A stretch of 64,000 nt of DNA, taken from Istiophorus platypterus. Lineage: Eukaryota; Chordata; Actinopteri; Istiophoriformes; Istiophoridae. A program made the position numbers and the translations under genes. Position 1 is the first letter of the stretch; each line of letters opens with the position of its first letter. Under the pieces are notes generated by a model. That model saw only the letters and a list, made by a program, of their open reading frames with translations. It had not been told where the DNA came from and made no database searches. The stretch covers positions 13,819,027 through 13,883,026 of the forward strand of contig CM029126.1 in the NCBI GenBank assembly GCA_016859345.1, given 5' to 3'. Shown here in pieces: positions 39,123 through 52,053 of this stretch.

Positions 39123-42100
39123 GCAAACTTCACTGCCACAGTTGTTGAATGAAAAATATAAGATGTCAGGATGGTGTGCACACAGGATGCAGGCATGGCT
39201 GCGAGCGTCGCTGCAGCCGACAGCCCCAACGGTTGACATAGTAAATCAATCCTGATGGGAGGGTGGCTAGGACGGAGGTGGTTTGGGGTTGGGGGTGGGG
39301 AGGGGGTCCAATGGGACTGAGCCGGCCTCTGTCAGACACACTCAGCCACTCAACCAGCCAGAGTGAGACTGTCGACGGGTGGGAGAACACTCGCCGGGAA
39401 GCGCTCACACGGAGATTGAGTTACCACGGAATTAGATCAGGGCTGTGGGAAACAGCACCTCCTGAACACACTCGCACACTCTTGGTCACACACACATAAA
39501 CACATGCAGACACACCAGCACACACTCAGGCCGCACTCTTGCACACAAAGAGTCACCAAGGGAAACCTAAGGGAAGATTGAGGAAGGCAGCTGGGCACAC
39601 GCCAGTTTCAAACAAATGCTTGCTTATACCTCTTAGCTTCCTGGCACTGGTTTGAGAGTAGTTTCTTCAAATTGGAGCCAAGTTAGGCTCACGATCAACA
39701 GGCAGTTTGGCATGCAGTTCAAGTTATTAAATGTAAACATAATATAGAGAAAAGGGCTACCTCCGACAAATCAGCTCCAATCAAACACACTCAAGTAGAA
39801 TAAGAAATGTTATAGAATGTATGTCCAAACTCATCAAAAGTCAGCTAGGATGAAGGCTAAGAAAATTTTGTGATGCCATAGGTGAAAAGTCAAGGTTTTT
39901 GGAAGAAGAATCATAATTGTATTTAATAGGCATCAGGAATGTCAGCACTAATGTGAAGGACCTTGACAGTCAAGGTGTGAGGGCTGTGGATTGTGTCTGC
40001 TTAATGGAGACCACATGAACCTGCCTGTCCTGTAGACCCGATGGCACTGTAGAGTCCTATTACCATAATAGTATCATAAATAATACTGAAGTGATCCCAA
40101 GCATACTCAAGCTGCCATTCAGCAGGGTGTCATGAAAAGGCCATGTATGGTTTGGTCTGGGGTGAAAGAGCAAGGGGAGGGCTTCTACCTGGGATCTGTA
40201 TCAAAATCTGCCCCACTACCGCTAAAATATCTGGGGTGAAGAGCATTGACTATATGAGAAATCTTGTCCAGAATAGCAGTTTGCAGGCCGCTGGTGTTTC
40301 TTTAGCACTGGATTATGCACATGTTAAGGTCTATAAATCCACCAAGTACGAGTATGGGAGTGTGGAAATGCATGAGCTGGGTGAAGGTAGACATGATTTT
40401 CAGTGAAAGTGCATGCTGACAGGGGTTGGAGGTGGGGGTCTACGTGCATGTGTGTGTAATGATGGTGTGAGGGGCTCATCCACACTCATTGCATCAACAG
40501 AATGACTGAAGCTTGCACATTGTATCTGTCACCACTGAAGCCCCCTCTGACATTCTTGGAACAGCGTGTTGGCCTCCAGTTGCTCCATGGAATCAAGCAC
40601 TCATCCGCACTTGTCTAGCCCCCAATGACCACGTTAACAACTGACCTGATGGACAGAGCGGAGAAACAGCTGCTCCTCTACAAGGTATTGGAATGGAAGA
40701 CAGCAGGGAGGGTCACGCTCCCACTGATGGCCTCACTAGACATGTCAGACTCAATGCAGGAATTATCCCAGCCTCAAGTGTTTTCATTTCCCAGACCTTG
40801 CGTCCCTGACAGACAGAAAAGGCCAACAAATGACTGGTGTTTTTGCCATAGTATTGTGCTTGTGTTTTATGTAATTTATATGTCTACTTAAGCTACATGC
40901 TGGCAGTGGTGGTAAAAAATATTCAGATCATTTACTGAGGAAAAAGTAGCAATACAACATTATAAAACAAATTACATATCAATGCCCTGCATTAAAATTG
41001 GTAGTTGAATAAAAGTTGTGTTGGCAACAAATGTACCCAAAGTATCAAAACAAAAGTAATCACGATGCAGATTTTCCTCTGTGAATAACACAATGACTGG
41101 TATATCATTAGATCATTAATATTGATGTAATAACATGTGAGCAACATTTTTCATATGTTTTGTATGTAAAATGTTAATCTACAAAATAATAAGTAAATAT
41201 AAAAAATGCAGCGTTGAGGGGAGTGGAAATAGCCTCAAATGAAAAAACCTGTGTAAACAAGTATAAGTCCATCTGAATGGTAAAAAAAAAAGGGTAAATC
41301 ACAGTACTTGAGTCAATAGACCTAGTTACTATGATGGTTTAATTAGATAATACAACTTTTGTTGCAATGGCATTGACTAAAATCTACTTACTAAACTATT
41401 TAAGTTATTAAAACATAATATAACCAAATATGAAACTCATGTTTATTTGAGATCTTGCACTTGCATTTACAAATATTTGCCATGAATTACATATGTATAC
41501 ATGTGTACATTTTGGCAGAAATATCTGTATATCATGTCTCTTTGTCCGAAATGTCTACAGGAAAAACAGCCAGAGGGGATCACTTACACAGTGGAACATA
41601 AACAGTGAAATCTCCCGTGTTTTATGTAGTGTGCCCTCTGACCTAAGCGTATTAGTTGGGTCAAAATTATCACACCTTCTGCAGACCACCCTTGCTCCCC
41701 ATCCAAAGTCAGCCACCTCTGTTTTGCCAGTAAAGCCTAAGTATTTTGTATGTTTTTTAATGCTCACAAGCAAGACAGTCATCTATGGTTGCATGCAGCT
41801 CTAACAACAGTTCTGTTTCTCTTCCCCAATACACAGCCAGAGTGGATGAATGATTCCCTGGGAAGTTCTCCCTGTGCCAGTCAGCTGGGGGAGGAGGTGG
41901 AAGGGGTGTTTGGGGCGGGGGGTTCCTAGGAGAGCCTGGCAACAGCGACCGTCTACTGTCAGGCCTCCCGGCTGATCGGGGCTGTTGTGGAACCACACAG
42001 CTGACAGCGGGCAATGAACAAACCCGCTCTGCTAATGAGGCCGTGTGTCGTCCACAGCGCCGAAGAAGAAGAGGAGGAAGAGGAAGAAGAAGAAGAAGAT

Positions 42101-42380
42101 AAAGAAGAGGGCGCTCGCTATCATGGGGCCTGTTGCCAGTGGACTAGGGTCTCAGTGGGGAAACCAGGGACACGAGGCCAGGAGCCAGGAGGCCAGCTGC
42201 CTGAGCTGTAACAGGGCAAACGACCAACTCCAGTCTATTTTTACTGGACATACTATGAATATCAAGTCCTAAAATACATTCTGTTCAAAACGCTGCACTG
42301 GTTATTGATTTACATAGTTTTAAACACGACTGTCAACATTGTCACAAGAGCTTTCCACTCGAGGACCTTGGGCTTGTTGA

Positions 42381-42397
42381 TAGATTGATTGATTGAT

Positions 42398-42432
<35 letters not shown>

Positions 42433-42436
42433 TTTC
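42381..42436. repeat. (GATT)n/(TTTA)n microsatellite upstream of hey1
   Basis: Three GATT units pass into about eleven TTTA units, about 270 bases before the hey1 start codon. Confidence 0.95.
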
Positions 42437-42518
42437 AAATCAAAGCACACGTCACTCAGATGCCAGCTCGACATTTAACAGGCTCAAATGGTAACGGGCC
42501 CCCGCCCACATCATCCCG

Positions 42519-42702
42519 TGGGGGGGGGGGGGGCCCCTCCGCCCCTCCGCCCCTCCGCCTCCCCGCCCCTCCGCCTCCCCGCCGTGCGATAACAATCGGG
42601 AGCACAAGCGGCCCCGGGGTTTAAACTGTTGCGCGGAGCCTCCGCCGTCAGTGCGCCGCTGCAGCTTCCTCTGCAAAGGAGCCTCCTCACCGCCGCAGCA
42701 GG
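42519..42702 (+). promoter_or_regulatory. hey1: hey1 proximal promoter and 5'UTR (G/C-rich)
   Basis: A run of G beginning at about 42520 is followed by repeats of CCCCTCCG to about 42585, then a TATA-like TTTAAA at 42619-42624 inside a GC-rich context. The start codon is at 42703. In vertebrates Hey promoters are driven by Notch through RBPJ (core GTGGGAA). I see only an imperfect match, CCGTGGG running into the poly-G, so RBPJ control cannot be claimed from the sequence. Confidence 0.4.
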
Positions 42703-44219
42703 ATGAAGCGGAGCCACAACTACAGTTCGTCGGACAGCGACCTGGACGACAACGTCGAGGTGGAGAAGGACAGCGGCGACGAAAATGGGTACATTGAACT
42801 TACAGATATATATTATTACATCCTATTGCAACGCAGAGGAGTGTGGTTTTATTAGCAGACTGCAGATTTTCAAGTTTATTTCATGTGCATTTTTCCTTTG
42901 TTGTCTTGTCATTGTTGGTCGCCACTGAAGACGTGTGTTTTGTTTCAACCAAAAAAAAAAAAAATTGAATTAATTGCTGTTTTAACTTTTTCAGACAGAT
43001 CGATCCTCACGGCTCCATGTCACCCTCCACAACCACCCAAGTTCAAGCCAGAAAAAGGCGAAGAGGGGTGAGTAAACTCATTATCGCTGCCGCCGACTTG
43101 GGCGCTGAATACATGTCATAGTTTGGTTTGGTTTTTTTTTCTATATTTTACCTAAATTACATTCTTTCTTTCTTTTTTTTTTTTAAACAGATCATTGAGA
43201 AACGGAGACGTGACCGAATCAACAACAGTCTGTCAGAACTGAGGAGATTGGTGCCAAGTGCCTTTGAGAAACAGGTAAATTGGTTATACTTCCGTTCTTG
43301 CCTTAAGAGTAGCTGCAAATTTGCCCATGCACTTTTTAAATCAGATGAAAAAAATACCAAATTAATTTCCTAACATCATTCTCTCACTTTTTTAATAGGG
43401 ATCAGCTAAACTCGAAAAAGCAGAAATACTGCAAATGACTGTGGACCATTTGAAGATGCTTCATGCTTCTGGAGGCAAAGGTAATCCCCCCTTTTTTGGC
43501 TTTGGATGATAAGTAAACACATTCAATCCTACATTATTCCTAATTGCAAAATATGCTTTAAATCACATGTTGCTAACCTTTTAACCCTTGTTTCTTCGCT
43601 GACAGGTTACTTTGAGGCTCATGCTCTTGCTAAGGATTACCGCAGCCTGGGCTTCAGGGAGTGCCTGGCAGAGACGGCTCGCTACCTGAGCATCATCGAG
43701 GGTCGGGACAGTACGGACCCCCTCCGTGTACGCTTGGTGTCCCACCTCAGCAACTGTGCCTCTCAGAGGGAGGTGCACACTGGACTGGAACACTTGGCCT
43801 GGGGGTCTGCCTACGGAACTGCCCCTGCCCATCTCCCCCAGCCCCTCCTCCTACAACACCCCCCAGGCAGGACACCTGCATCCAGAAGCAACAGTAGCCC
43901 AACCTCCTCCTCCTCCTCCTCTTCTTCCTCTACATCTTCCTCCTCCTCCACTGAGGCATCTGTGACATCCAGACTCAGTGTCATGCCCCCCACAGAGTCC
44001 CTCAGGGTATCTCCGAATGGCTCGCTGCCCCTCAGTCTGCCAATGCCGACATCCAAGCTTTCGCCACCACTCCTCTCATCCCTCTCCTCGCTTTCGGCCT
44101 TCCCTCTTTCCTTCGGTGGTTTCCCTCTCATCTCCCCGACGGCCCTCAGCACAGTGAGCCCCTCCTCCACCCTGTCGAAGCCCTACAGGCCTTGGGGTAC
44201 AGAGATTGGGGCCTTCTGA
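42703..44219 (+). CDS. hey1: Hey1 bHLH-Orange transcriptional repressor, five exons
   Basis: Exons 42703-42788, 42995-43067, 43191-43274, 43399-43480 and 43606-44219 join in frame to 312 aa (human HEY1 is 304). The N-terminus [16 protein letters not shown] is HEY1-like. The basic region [18 protein letters not shown], with Gly rather than Pro, and the helix-loop-helix occupy about residues 48-105. The Orange domain starts near residue 110 ([20 protein letters not shown]). A Ser-rich linker encoded by TCC repeats follows, then [21 protein letters not shown] and the terminal YRPW plus TEIGAF motifs. These features favour Hey1 over Hey2 or HeyL. The family consists of nuclear Notch effectors that repress transcription in cardiovascular, neural and somite development. 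Neighbours fabp and stmn2 match human 8q21. Confidence 0.97.
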
Positions 44220-44780
44220 AGCAACTGGACTGAAGGCAACAGCTGAGCTGTGCCCACTACCACAGACTTGGCAGGACAACCTGCCTCATCTTTTTTTTAT
44301 AGCAATAAAAAGCAGGGGGACAAAGCAACCGGATTTTATTTTATTAAGTATAAACACTAAGTGGGAGAGGTTGCTGAAGGATGTAATTTCCAGTCAATTT
44401 GTCATTAGTCCTATGAAGAAAGAAATTATAAAAGATTTTTTGTTATTAGTTTAAATTGATAACTAATTTAGTTAACGTGCACTGTCTCCACGTTGAGGAC
44501 TGATATGGTATTATGTATGGGCCATACATAGATTTACTGTAAGCACAAATTAATACTGAAACTTCTACATTTGTCAAGCACGGACGTCTGTATTTAACAC
44601 GATGTAGAGTTACTTAATTTGGTCTGCTTCTTTAGCGGTGTCAGAACTTGTGGAAATAAATACACATATTGTATGTGCCATTGTTGAAAAAACTAACTAC
44701 TTGAGAATTGGAAGTTACGTTCTTGTATCTATTTGTATTATTTTTTGGACCAATAAATTGAGTTTAAGGGTATAAGACAA
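44220..44780 (+). terminator. hey1: hey1 3'UTR with AATAAA signals
   Basis: Polyadenylation signals AATAAA occur at 44655-44660 and 44752-44757, suggesting an mRNA end near 44680 or 44780. Confidence 0.65.
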
Positions 44781-46721
44781 ACTGAGTTAAACTAAAATGT
44801 TTGTTGCTGATGCATTTGCTTCTTCAACTCTCTAGAATGTTTGTTTTGTTTTCATAATGTATGATAGGTGGCTATTTTTCTATGTTCATGCTACAAGTCC
44901 TATATTCAAGCAGACTTACTGTCCCCCAAGTGATTAAGACCTACAATCTGCAGGTGCATTTTTGTTGCAATCCCACAGAAGTTAATCAAAGCTAATAAGG
45001 TCTCAATTATTAACTGAAGGGCAATTCTTTTACTGTGTGCCAGGTAGGTAACCAAATCTGAGAGCATTGTGGCCTTTATGAATACCCAGGAAATCATTAA
45101 GAGCCAGAGGAAATCCTTTACAATGTCGCCCTGACCTCACCAGCTTGGGTTGGTCTGAAACGGAGACAATGGTGTGAACAGGATGGGGACATTGGAGGAA
45201 AGCAGTTAAAAAGTAACAACAACAGACAGACAGCTGGACCAATAAAACCCCGCTCAGCTCTGAGGTGATGTTTCTAGTCCAGTCTTAGTAACGCTGATTT
45301 TCTTTTCTTAGGGGTTCAATCTTTTAATGACACAGTTTTATCTGTCCATGCAGCACCTCAGACTTCCGGGAGGGGCAGTCACTGTCTTTGATTTGATCCC
45401 CGAGGGCTTAAACCACATGCTATTAATACTAAATATAGCATATTTTCTTCTTATGAGCAATTAGATATCAATCGTTTGAAATCATGCTTCACAAAGTTGT
45501 CTGTATTCAATGTCCTGTGAGCGGTAATGGATGATGCAAACCCGTCTCCCTCTGGATGGAGCTGTTACTTAAACTTCAAATCCTCACGCTTCTTGTGTAC
45601 ATTTGAAACATTCTTGATCTAGGAGATTCTGATCCACAGTCAGCGTTTTTGTTATTATATTTCTGCTGCATTGTGAACTTTTACCTCTCTTCTCATGGGA
45701 TTTGGGCTCCAGTTTTAATGTGCCCAAATAAATCTCCTACTGCCACCTGCTGGAGGAACATCAAATTTGTCTTCTACATGGCTGATGGCCGATCCTGAGT
45801 TTGTATTACGTCGATAATATGTTTATTGTAGATATATGTAGATATAGATTATTATATCGAAACTTTGAAAATAAAAATTTCAAATAGATTAACATAAGAC
45901 TCGAACAATAATGAAAAATCAACTAGGGGAAGATGTGTGTAGATGTGTAGATAACTGGTTCTTTTATTTGGCAGTTTACATTTTCCCTCCTCTTTTAGCA
46001 CAGAAAATTATTGAATGGTGCATGCCATGTTCACAGAACCCCAAACCTTTATTCAGCAAAGCTTTCACAGAGAAATATATGAAGGGAGAAACACAAGCAG
46101 CAGAGGATGCAGGCAGATATCAGTGGTACTGTATATTAAAAAGAGACTAGTTCAGTGTGCTGAATGTAAAGCATCCTGCATCCATTCTCTATCTAATCCC
46201 CTAAAGAGATCGGACGCTGAGGATACCTCATGGTAAAGTCGCATTCACATACACCCACACAGACATACTTTATGTTCTCACTATCAATATCAAGGTGGGA
46301 GCAACAGCACATTCCACTGTCCAAGACACTATGCATGGTTCCAGTATGGTGTCATAACATTCAAGAGATTTATCCCCAAATACTGTGTACGAAACAGAGA
46401 TTTTGATTTGGCTGAAGATGGATTCGTCAAGAAATGGCGTCATCAGGGTGGGTGGGAATCTGCAAGTGTATAAACAGTTGCTCCCACTGGGCAAAGACAT
46501 TCTTAATAACAGTAAAGCACCTCTCAAGTCCATTATCAAGCTCAATTCAGAGGAAGTGGACACTTTATCAATCTGTGCGTTTGGCGTATTGTTAAATTCC
46601 AAGCGTGCGTGTTGAGAATGAGAAGGTGTGCGTGAGGAAGATACAGATGGGATTACGTTGATATCTTAAGGAGTGTGTAGCCTAGGTACACCAACCATCA
46701 TTCTTCACAAAGACACAGAAA

Positions 46722-46749
46722 CATCATCATCATCATCATCATCATCATG
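46722..46749. repeat. (ATC)n microsatellite
   Basis: Nine CAT/ATC units. Confidence 0.95.
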
Positions 46750-46937
46750 ACATCATCAGTAAAGCAACTGTAAAGGTCAGTCTACAGCCAACTCACAACA
46801 CCAAGGGCTTTCACAAGAAAATGGTTGTAGAGTCAAATTTCAAGAACTGAAACAATAATCAATGACAAACAAAATGTTTGAAATTGTACAGTGCAGTACA
46901 ATACAATCCTTGCATGTACTTCACCTACCATCATAGT

Positions 46938-47055
<118 letters not shown>

Positions 47056-47104
47056 TGGAAAAAAAAAGGTATTTACAAAACAAAAGCCATATTCTTGCAT
47101 TTTC

Positions 47105-47349
47105 TCTAGATTCAACAAATCCATTTATTTCTCAAGATGAGTGTTACTGATGTTTGTATCCACTGATAATACTGATAGTAGTGAGTACTGGTGGTGTGGT
47201 GCGTTGTGATGTGGTGGTGAGGCCCTCAAACCTCTTGGCCTCCAGGGTTGGGTGTCTGTTCTGAGGAGGGTGAGGGCAGGGGCGAGGAAGGGAACAGGAC
47301 TGGATGAAGGGACATAGATGGACCATGGAAGTCTGGACTTGTGTGAGAC
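47105..47349 (-). terminator. stmn2: stmn2 3'UTR with AATAAA signal
   Basis: A minus-strand AATAAA (plus-strand TTTATT at 47124-47129) lies about 220 bases after the stop codon. Between them the plus strand has a GTGGTG-rich patch. Confidence 0.6.
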
Positions 47350-50317
47350 TTATGCTGTCAGCTCTTCCCTCAGCTCTTTGTTCCTGCGCACCACAGCTGC
47401 ATGTCTCTCCTGAAGACACCGCAACAACAGAGTGAGAATTATTAGTCATCAGGAAAGATCACAAATCTGAATTGGATGATTCTTCATTTCTCACCTTTTC
47501 CTGTAGACGCTCAATCATGGCTGCCAGAAGGGCTTCACGGTTCTCCTTGATCTGCTCCATCTTTATCTGGAGCTTCTCTTCAGCCATCTTGCTGAAGTTG
47601 CTGTTCTCCTCCATGGCCTTTAGCAACACATCCCTCTCATGCTCTCGCTTTTCTGCCAAAGCCCTCAGCACCTGGGCTTCTTGGTACTAAAAATGCACAT
47701 CATAAATAACACACTGATTCATTTTCAGTGGTTCCATGCCCCAAAGATTCTATTTTTTTCCTTATTAAACACCAAAAGCTGTTTCGAACAACTGAAAGAT
47801 TCACCTTCCTCCGTTCTTCAGCGGCCTCCAGTTTCTTCTCAATGTCATCCAAAGAGATATCTCTCTTGGGGGGTGAGGGGAGGTTGTGGGCTACATCTGA
47901 CACTGGAGACAGAGGCTTGAGAATCACCTCAAAGGCCTGGCCCGAGGCTCGCTTATTTATGGGTTTCACCTCCATGTCTGTAAATTAGACAATTACAATG
48001 ATAACACTGGCAAAACCAATATCCAATAATAAAATATATATCAGTCCGATAATATGTCATTATTATTTCCGTCTGTATTTAATGGGCAGCTAAAACATCC
48101 ATGGGGGGGGGGGTTGTTTGATCCAAAAGAAAATCAATGTTTGAGCTGATCCATACCTTCAAACTCACGCATAAGCTTGTTGCGTGGCTCTGGGTAGAAG
48201 CAGGAGCAGATGAGGGAGAGGACGGACAACTCCTTCATCTTCTCTTTGTATGCTGTGGCAACATAAACACATAGCATAGCACCCAGGTTAGTCTCTCTAT
48301 GCTTATAAAAAAAAAAAAAAACACAGTAAAACAGGCTAATTTACACCCAGCTAAAATTACCTGACTACCAAATAACATGTTAAAAACAATTAATAAATAT
48401 GCATGGGATATTTCTAAAATATAATATATTAGAAATGTGGAGAGGAGAGGAAATGGCCAATTAGCATCAGATGACTGCTGCATTAATGAGGGTGGGGGCA
48501 TGACACTGCACCTGATGTATGTCTAAAATGGACATAAGTGCTGTGTTGCTTAATAATTCATTGGATGGATTTGTTCTGTGAGGATGATCCAAATAAGATT
48601 AAACAAGCATTACTGTTACTTTACTGGGTGTTATAATAAGACATTTGAATTCAGGAAAAAAACAAAAACAAAAAAAGAATCAAGAAATCTGTGTGCTTTG
48701 TCCAGTATCCCTTTGCAATCTGCAGATGAGTGACAGTGGAGACAGACCTGTGTGTCAAATTACTTAATTTCCTGTTGAATTCTCAGCTGGTTCAGAAAGA
48801 TTAGAAGCACTTCTGTCTGTCCTGTCCCCACCTTAATGTTGAGTGTTGCTGTCATAGCTATAAAATAAAACTGATTAATGATCTTGACTTTTTTTTTTTT
48901 TGTTTGTTTTTTTGGTAGATCTGGATAAGGATGAGTTTGCACCAGTTCCTTTGACCAATATTAACCTCTCTCTGCAAAATTCTGTCACTTTGTCCATGTT
49001 CCTCCTCCATTTGACAAAGTGACCACTTGGCCCTTTCTAGAGGACTACAGCTTGTCAGGGCTGCTAAGCCTTCTGCTGCAAAGGCCAGCATGTGAGGCGG
49101 CCCCTTGCTGCAGGGCTGGCCTGCCTCCCACCCTACCATGCACCTGTCTCCTCCGCTACATCTCTGTCACCACTTGAAAACCATAATGAAGCCAGTATGG
49201 AGACTATACTGTATTTTTAAAAGATAAAACTGTTTATGTGAAGATACCATGTATATTTTAGATATACATACAGCAGCTAAAAAACATGGAAACCAATATG
49301 GCAAATGTCTGGCCTACAACAATAACTATCCGTCAGAGGGGATGACTAATGCAGGATACAATCTAGCTATTATCTGTCAGTATAAGGTTCGTTGCATTTA
49401 TTCTTAGATCTAATTGTCTGAAATGGAGACTTTTCATCTCTACATATGCCCAATAATCTAATTTATCAAAAACCAAACCGAACAAAAAGCATAAAAAAAG
49501 AAGACATCCGTCATAGCTGTTGATGCAGCCTGTGCATAGGAGAAATAAGAAACGCTATAGAGTTTAATAAAAAGGAGCAACCCCCCCCCCCCAAAAAAAA
49601 AATGAACCGATGAAACAATCACGTTCAAATCACAGCAAAGAAAAGAAAAGGTTTTTAAATGAAGGGTTGGAGCTCGTCAGTTGTAATTGTAGTAATGTGA
49701 TATGGGAGTCAGACCGACGAAGCCCTCTCAGCTTTGCTGTCGGCTAAATGGTGGGCAGCCCAGCATCTTGGGTGGGGTCCGTCTGCATTATGCTGCATGC
49801 TGGGGGCCACTGTAGCATCGACGGCAGGTGCAGCGTTGTAAATAAAGCTGTCTGGGGCCAATCCATGTCGTCTCTATATCCACCGTTTCACAACATGGGC
49901 TCAAAGCGAATGGGGAATAACACGTTGGCACATATGCGTATAATAAAGGAGCCATTTCAGAAACCTAATTATGACGGAGGATGCTTGGCTTGTGAGCCCA
50001 TACTCTTGCTATCGTTACCAGACTCTGGTGCTGAGACAATAGGCCCCGTTGTCGACGGAGGGATATCGGAGTGAATGAACCGATTTTAATTCATTTTAAT
50101 CAATCGAGAAAAAAAAAGAATATTTCTCACTGGAGCCCTAATAGAGGAAACGACCACCAGCCGGTAGACTATACCCGGGCCGCGACGGGGACGATATAAC
50201 AGAGAGGTTGCGTCTATCCTAAGTCCACCAATCCATCCATCCATCCAAGCATCCATCCACGCATCGGTTCCAACGGGAACCGGCCCGAGCTCGCTTACCG
50301 GTTGCTGTTTTAGCCAT
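47350..50317 (-). CDS. stmn2: Stathmin-2 (SCG10), five coding exons
   Basis: Exons 50317-50299 (19 nt), 48252-48157, 47977-47805, 47686-47495 and 47409-47350 (TAA at 47352-47350) join in frame to 179 aa, the same length as human STMN2. The N-terminal extension MAKTATAYKEKMKELSVLSL leads into LICSCFYPEPR, whose two cysteines (22 and 24) are the palmitoylation sites that send the protein to Golgi vesicles and growth cones. The stathmin-like domain follows: MEVKPINKRASGQAFEVIL, then a long coiled helix (KKLEAAEERRK, LAEKREHERDVLLKAMEENSNFSKMAEEKL) that binds two tubulin dimers. The SP-rich linker with PLSPVSDV and NLPSPPKRD holds the probable regulatory phospho-serines. In family members this protein destabilises microtubules in neurons. 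Intron 1 is about 2 kb. Confidence 0.97.
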
Positions 50318-50580
50318 GGCTGATGTATTTCTCCGCAGGGGGGATGCTGTGGCTCTGTTCAGGTGAACGGTGATGCTGCTTAAGGCACTGAGTCAGCGAG
50401 GAGACCGGGGTAGGACCGGATGGCAGACGGGAGGTGGGCACGCACTGTGACGGGAGCGCGCAAAAGCGGACCCTCCTCTCCGTCCCGTGACGCGCGGAGC
50501 GGTCTTCAGCCTGCACGGTAACCTTGTGGAGCTGACGATTAAAGGACACACGCACAGAGAGAGCCGGTATATATGTTCTC
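50318..50580 (-). promoter_or_regulatory. stmn2: stmn2 5'UTR and TATA-like core promoter
   Basis: Read on the minus strand, ATATATAC (50574-50567) lies about 250 bases upstream of the start codon in a GC-rich flank, a plausible TATA box giving a leader of about 220 nt. A full RE1/NRSF site, known for mammalian SCG10, was looked for and not found with confidence. Confidence 0.35.
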
Positions 50581-51370
50581 CAGGGCCGACACTTGCGAGA
50601 TGGGTTTCACTTGATCAGCGTTTAGGAAGGAGAAAAAAGGGGAAAAAAAAAAAAAAAGATCCACAGCAATCAAATCCAGCAATGCAGCAAATACTGATTA
50701 TAAATATACACTACACTCCTGCGCACGACAGAGGATACAACGGTCGCCTAGCCGAGTATGAGTGGGCATCAAATGAAGCCATTTGGGTCATTCCGGGAAC
50801 ACAAAGAATCACTGTACGTTGTGATTTCCAATAAAATGGGCTAATGAAAATACGGACCACAGAGCAGTGTATCTCCTAGAAACTGGGACTACCAACGCCT
50901 GCATGTCATAAATATTAGAAATGAGGCTTGCGATGAGTCATACTTTCAAATTTGATCTTGACATCTGGCTGCATCATCGAACATCAGTATTGGCCCCCAT
51001 GGTAGAGTTATTACTCTCTTATATGCACTATGACTGTATTATTCAGTTGTTGTAATATATGCAGTAAAACTAAAAAGGTTTATGTAAGATGGATGATCTA
51101 AAGACAGATAGTAAAAGTTTAGGGGGGTGACATGTGAGTTATATAGTATATCTAATTATACCAGTCAGCTAAATGTTTGATTCAATATAGATTATACTCA
51201 GGAACTTCATTATTATTAAGGATGTTAGTCTTGATCATACTAAGCGTTAATCAGATCTGAAAATACAAACTGTTCATACTTCAAAATAACCCCTCCTGTC
51301 TAACGCATAACTCAGAGTGCTTCTTGCACTAAGAGATAACAGCAGAACGCTCTGAACAGAAAACAAACCC
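50581..51370. other. Intergenic region between stmn2 and upp1
   Basis: AT-rich sequence with short homopolymers; nothing recognised. Confidence 0.6.
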
Positions 51371-52053
51371 TTTCAAACTGCATGAAGCTTTATTAGAGAT
51401 AAGACATCCAGTGGAATTCTTTCTTTCAAAATGAGTGACAATTTGTAACAGTGTTTAGGTTCTGAATGAAACTTGCACAAACATCACAGAAGTGTAGTCC
51501 TAAAAAAACAACATAATGTACATTCTGCATAAAATATACTCCATATACATATTTGTAGAGTGTTGAAACAGGGATTACTATTACAGGACACAAATTTGGT
51601 GATATCCAACATTTTGTTAGCATTAACAAAACAAGGAACATTTCAGTAATGACAGATAGGGTGACTCTGATTAAAGTTTTAAGGAAGCGGAGCTGTGTGT
51701 TGTACAACACAGAGGCATCCTTAAGTAAGACATGTTTGATGAGCACACACCAATATATTACGTTTAAAGCTCAGTTAATGGTCTAAAGTAAAGACAAGAG
51801 AAAACAAAAGTGAAACTCAGTCAGTAGCTGTCCATTGTGATGCTGAATCCAGTCAAAGGATAAATAGAAGATAGAGCATAACTTAAAAATTCAGTGATTA
51901 TTCTGGACCCATTAAAGGTATGGCTACTGGTGAGTAGGAATGCATGTTTACAAAAATTGCTTAAAGCTGAGGTATTAGATAGCACCATGCTTTCAGTGTC
52001 AATATACCCAGAATTTTATATATGCTTGCACACCTGTGAAATGGTTGCTACAC
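51370..52053 (-). terminator. upp1: upp1 3'UTR with AATAAA signal
   Basis: A minus-strand AATAAA (plus-strand TTTATT at 51389-51394) about 660 bases after the stop is the clearest polyadenylation signal; no strong one was seen closer. Confidence 0.5.

Larger units (their letters stand above)
31819..42702. other. Large intergenic region between fabp11 and hey1
   Basis: No coding exon was found in about 11 kb. The first 250 bases form a CpG-rich fabp11 promoter zone. The stretch 34250-34660 looks like ordinary unique, homeodomain-motif-rich sequence and is a candidate conserved enhancer. CA tracts lie at 36713-36753 and 39071-39120, and poly-A at 35550-35570. A GAA/GAG-rich purine run sits near 42060-42110. 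The region separates two genes transcribed away from it, so it could hold regulatory DNA for hey1. Confidence 0.55.

Noticed and set aside
46260..46610. Open frames on both strands that might be an exon or transposon fragment
   Set aside because: No motif, splice structure or repeat family could be recognised; likely chance.
48253..50298. A TDP-43-type cryptic exon in stmn2 intron 1, as known in human STMN2
   Set aside because: No GU-rich stretch on the transcribed strand and no convincing exon were found. The human cryptic exon is not expected outside primates.
50300..51300. RE1/NRSF silencer near stmn2
   Set aside because: The region around 50345-50380 has loose half-site-like pieces (GGCTCTG and GGTGATGCTG), but spacing and bases do not match the consensus well enough to call.
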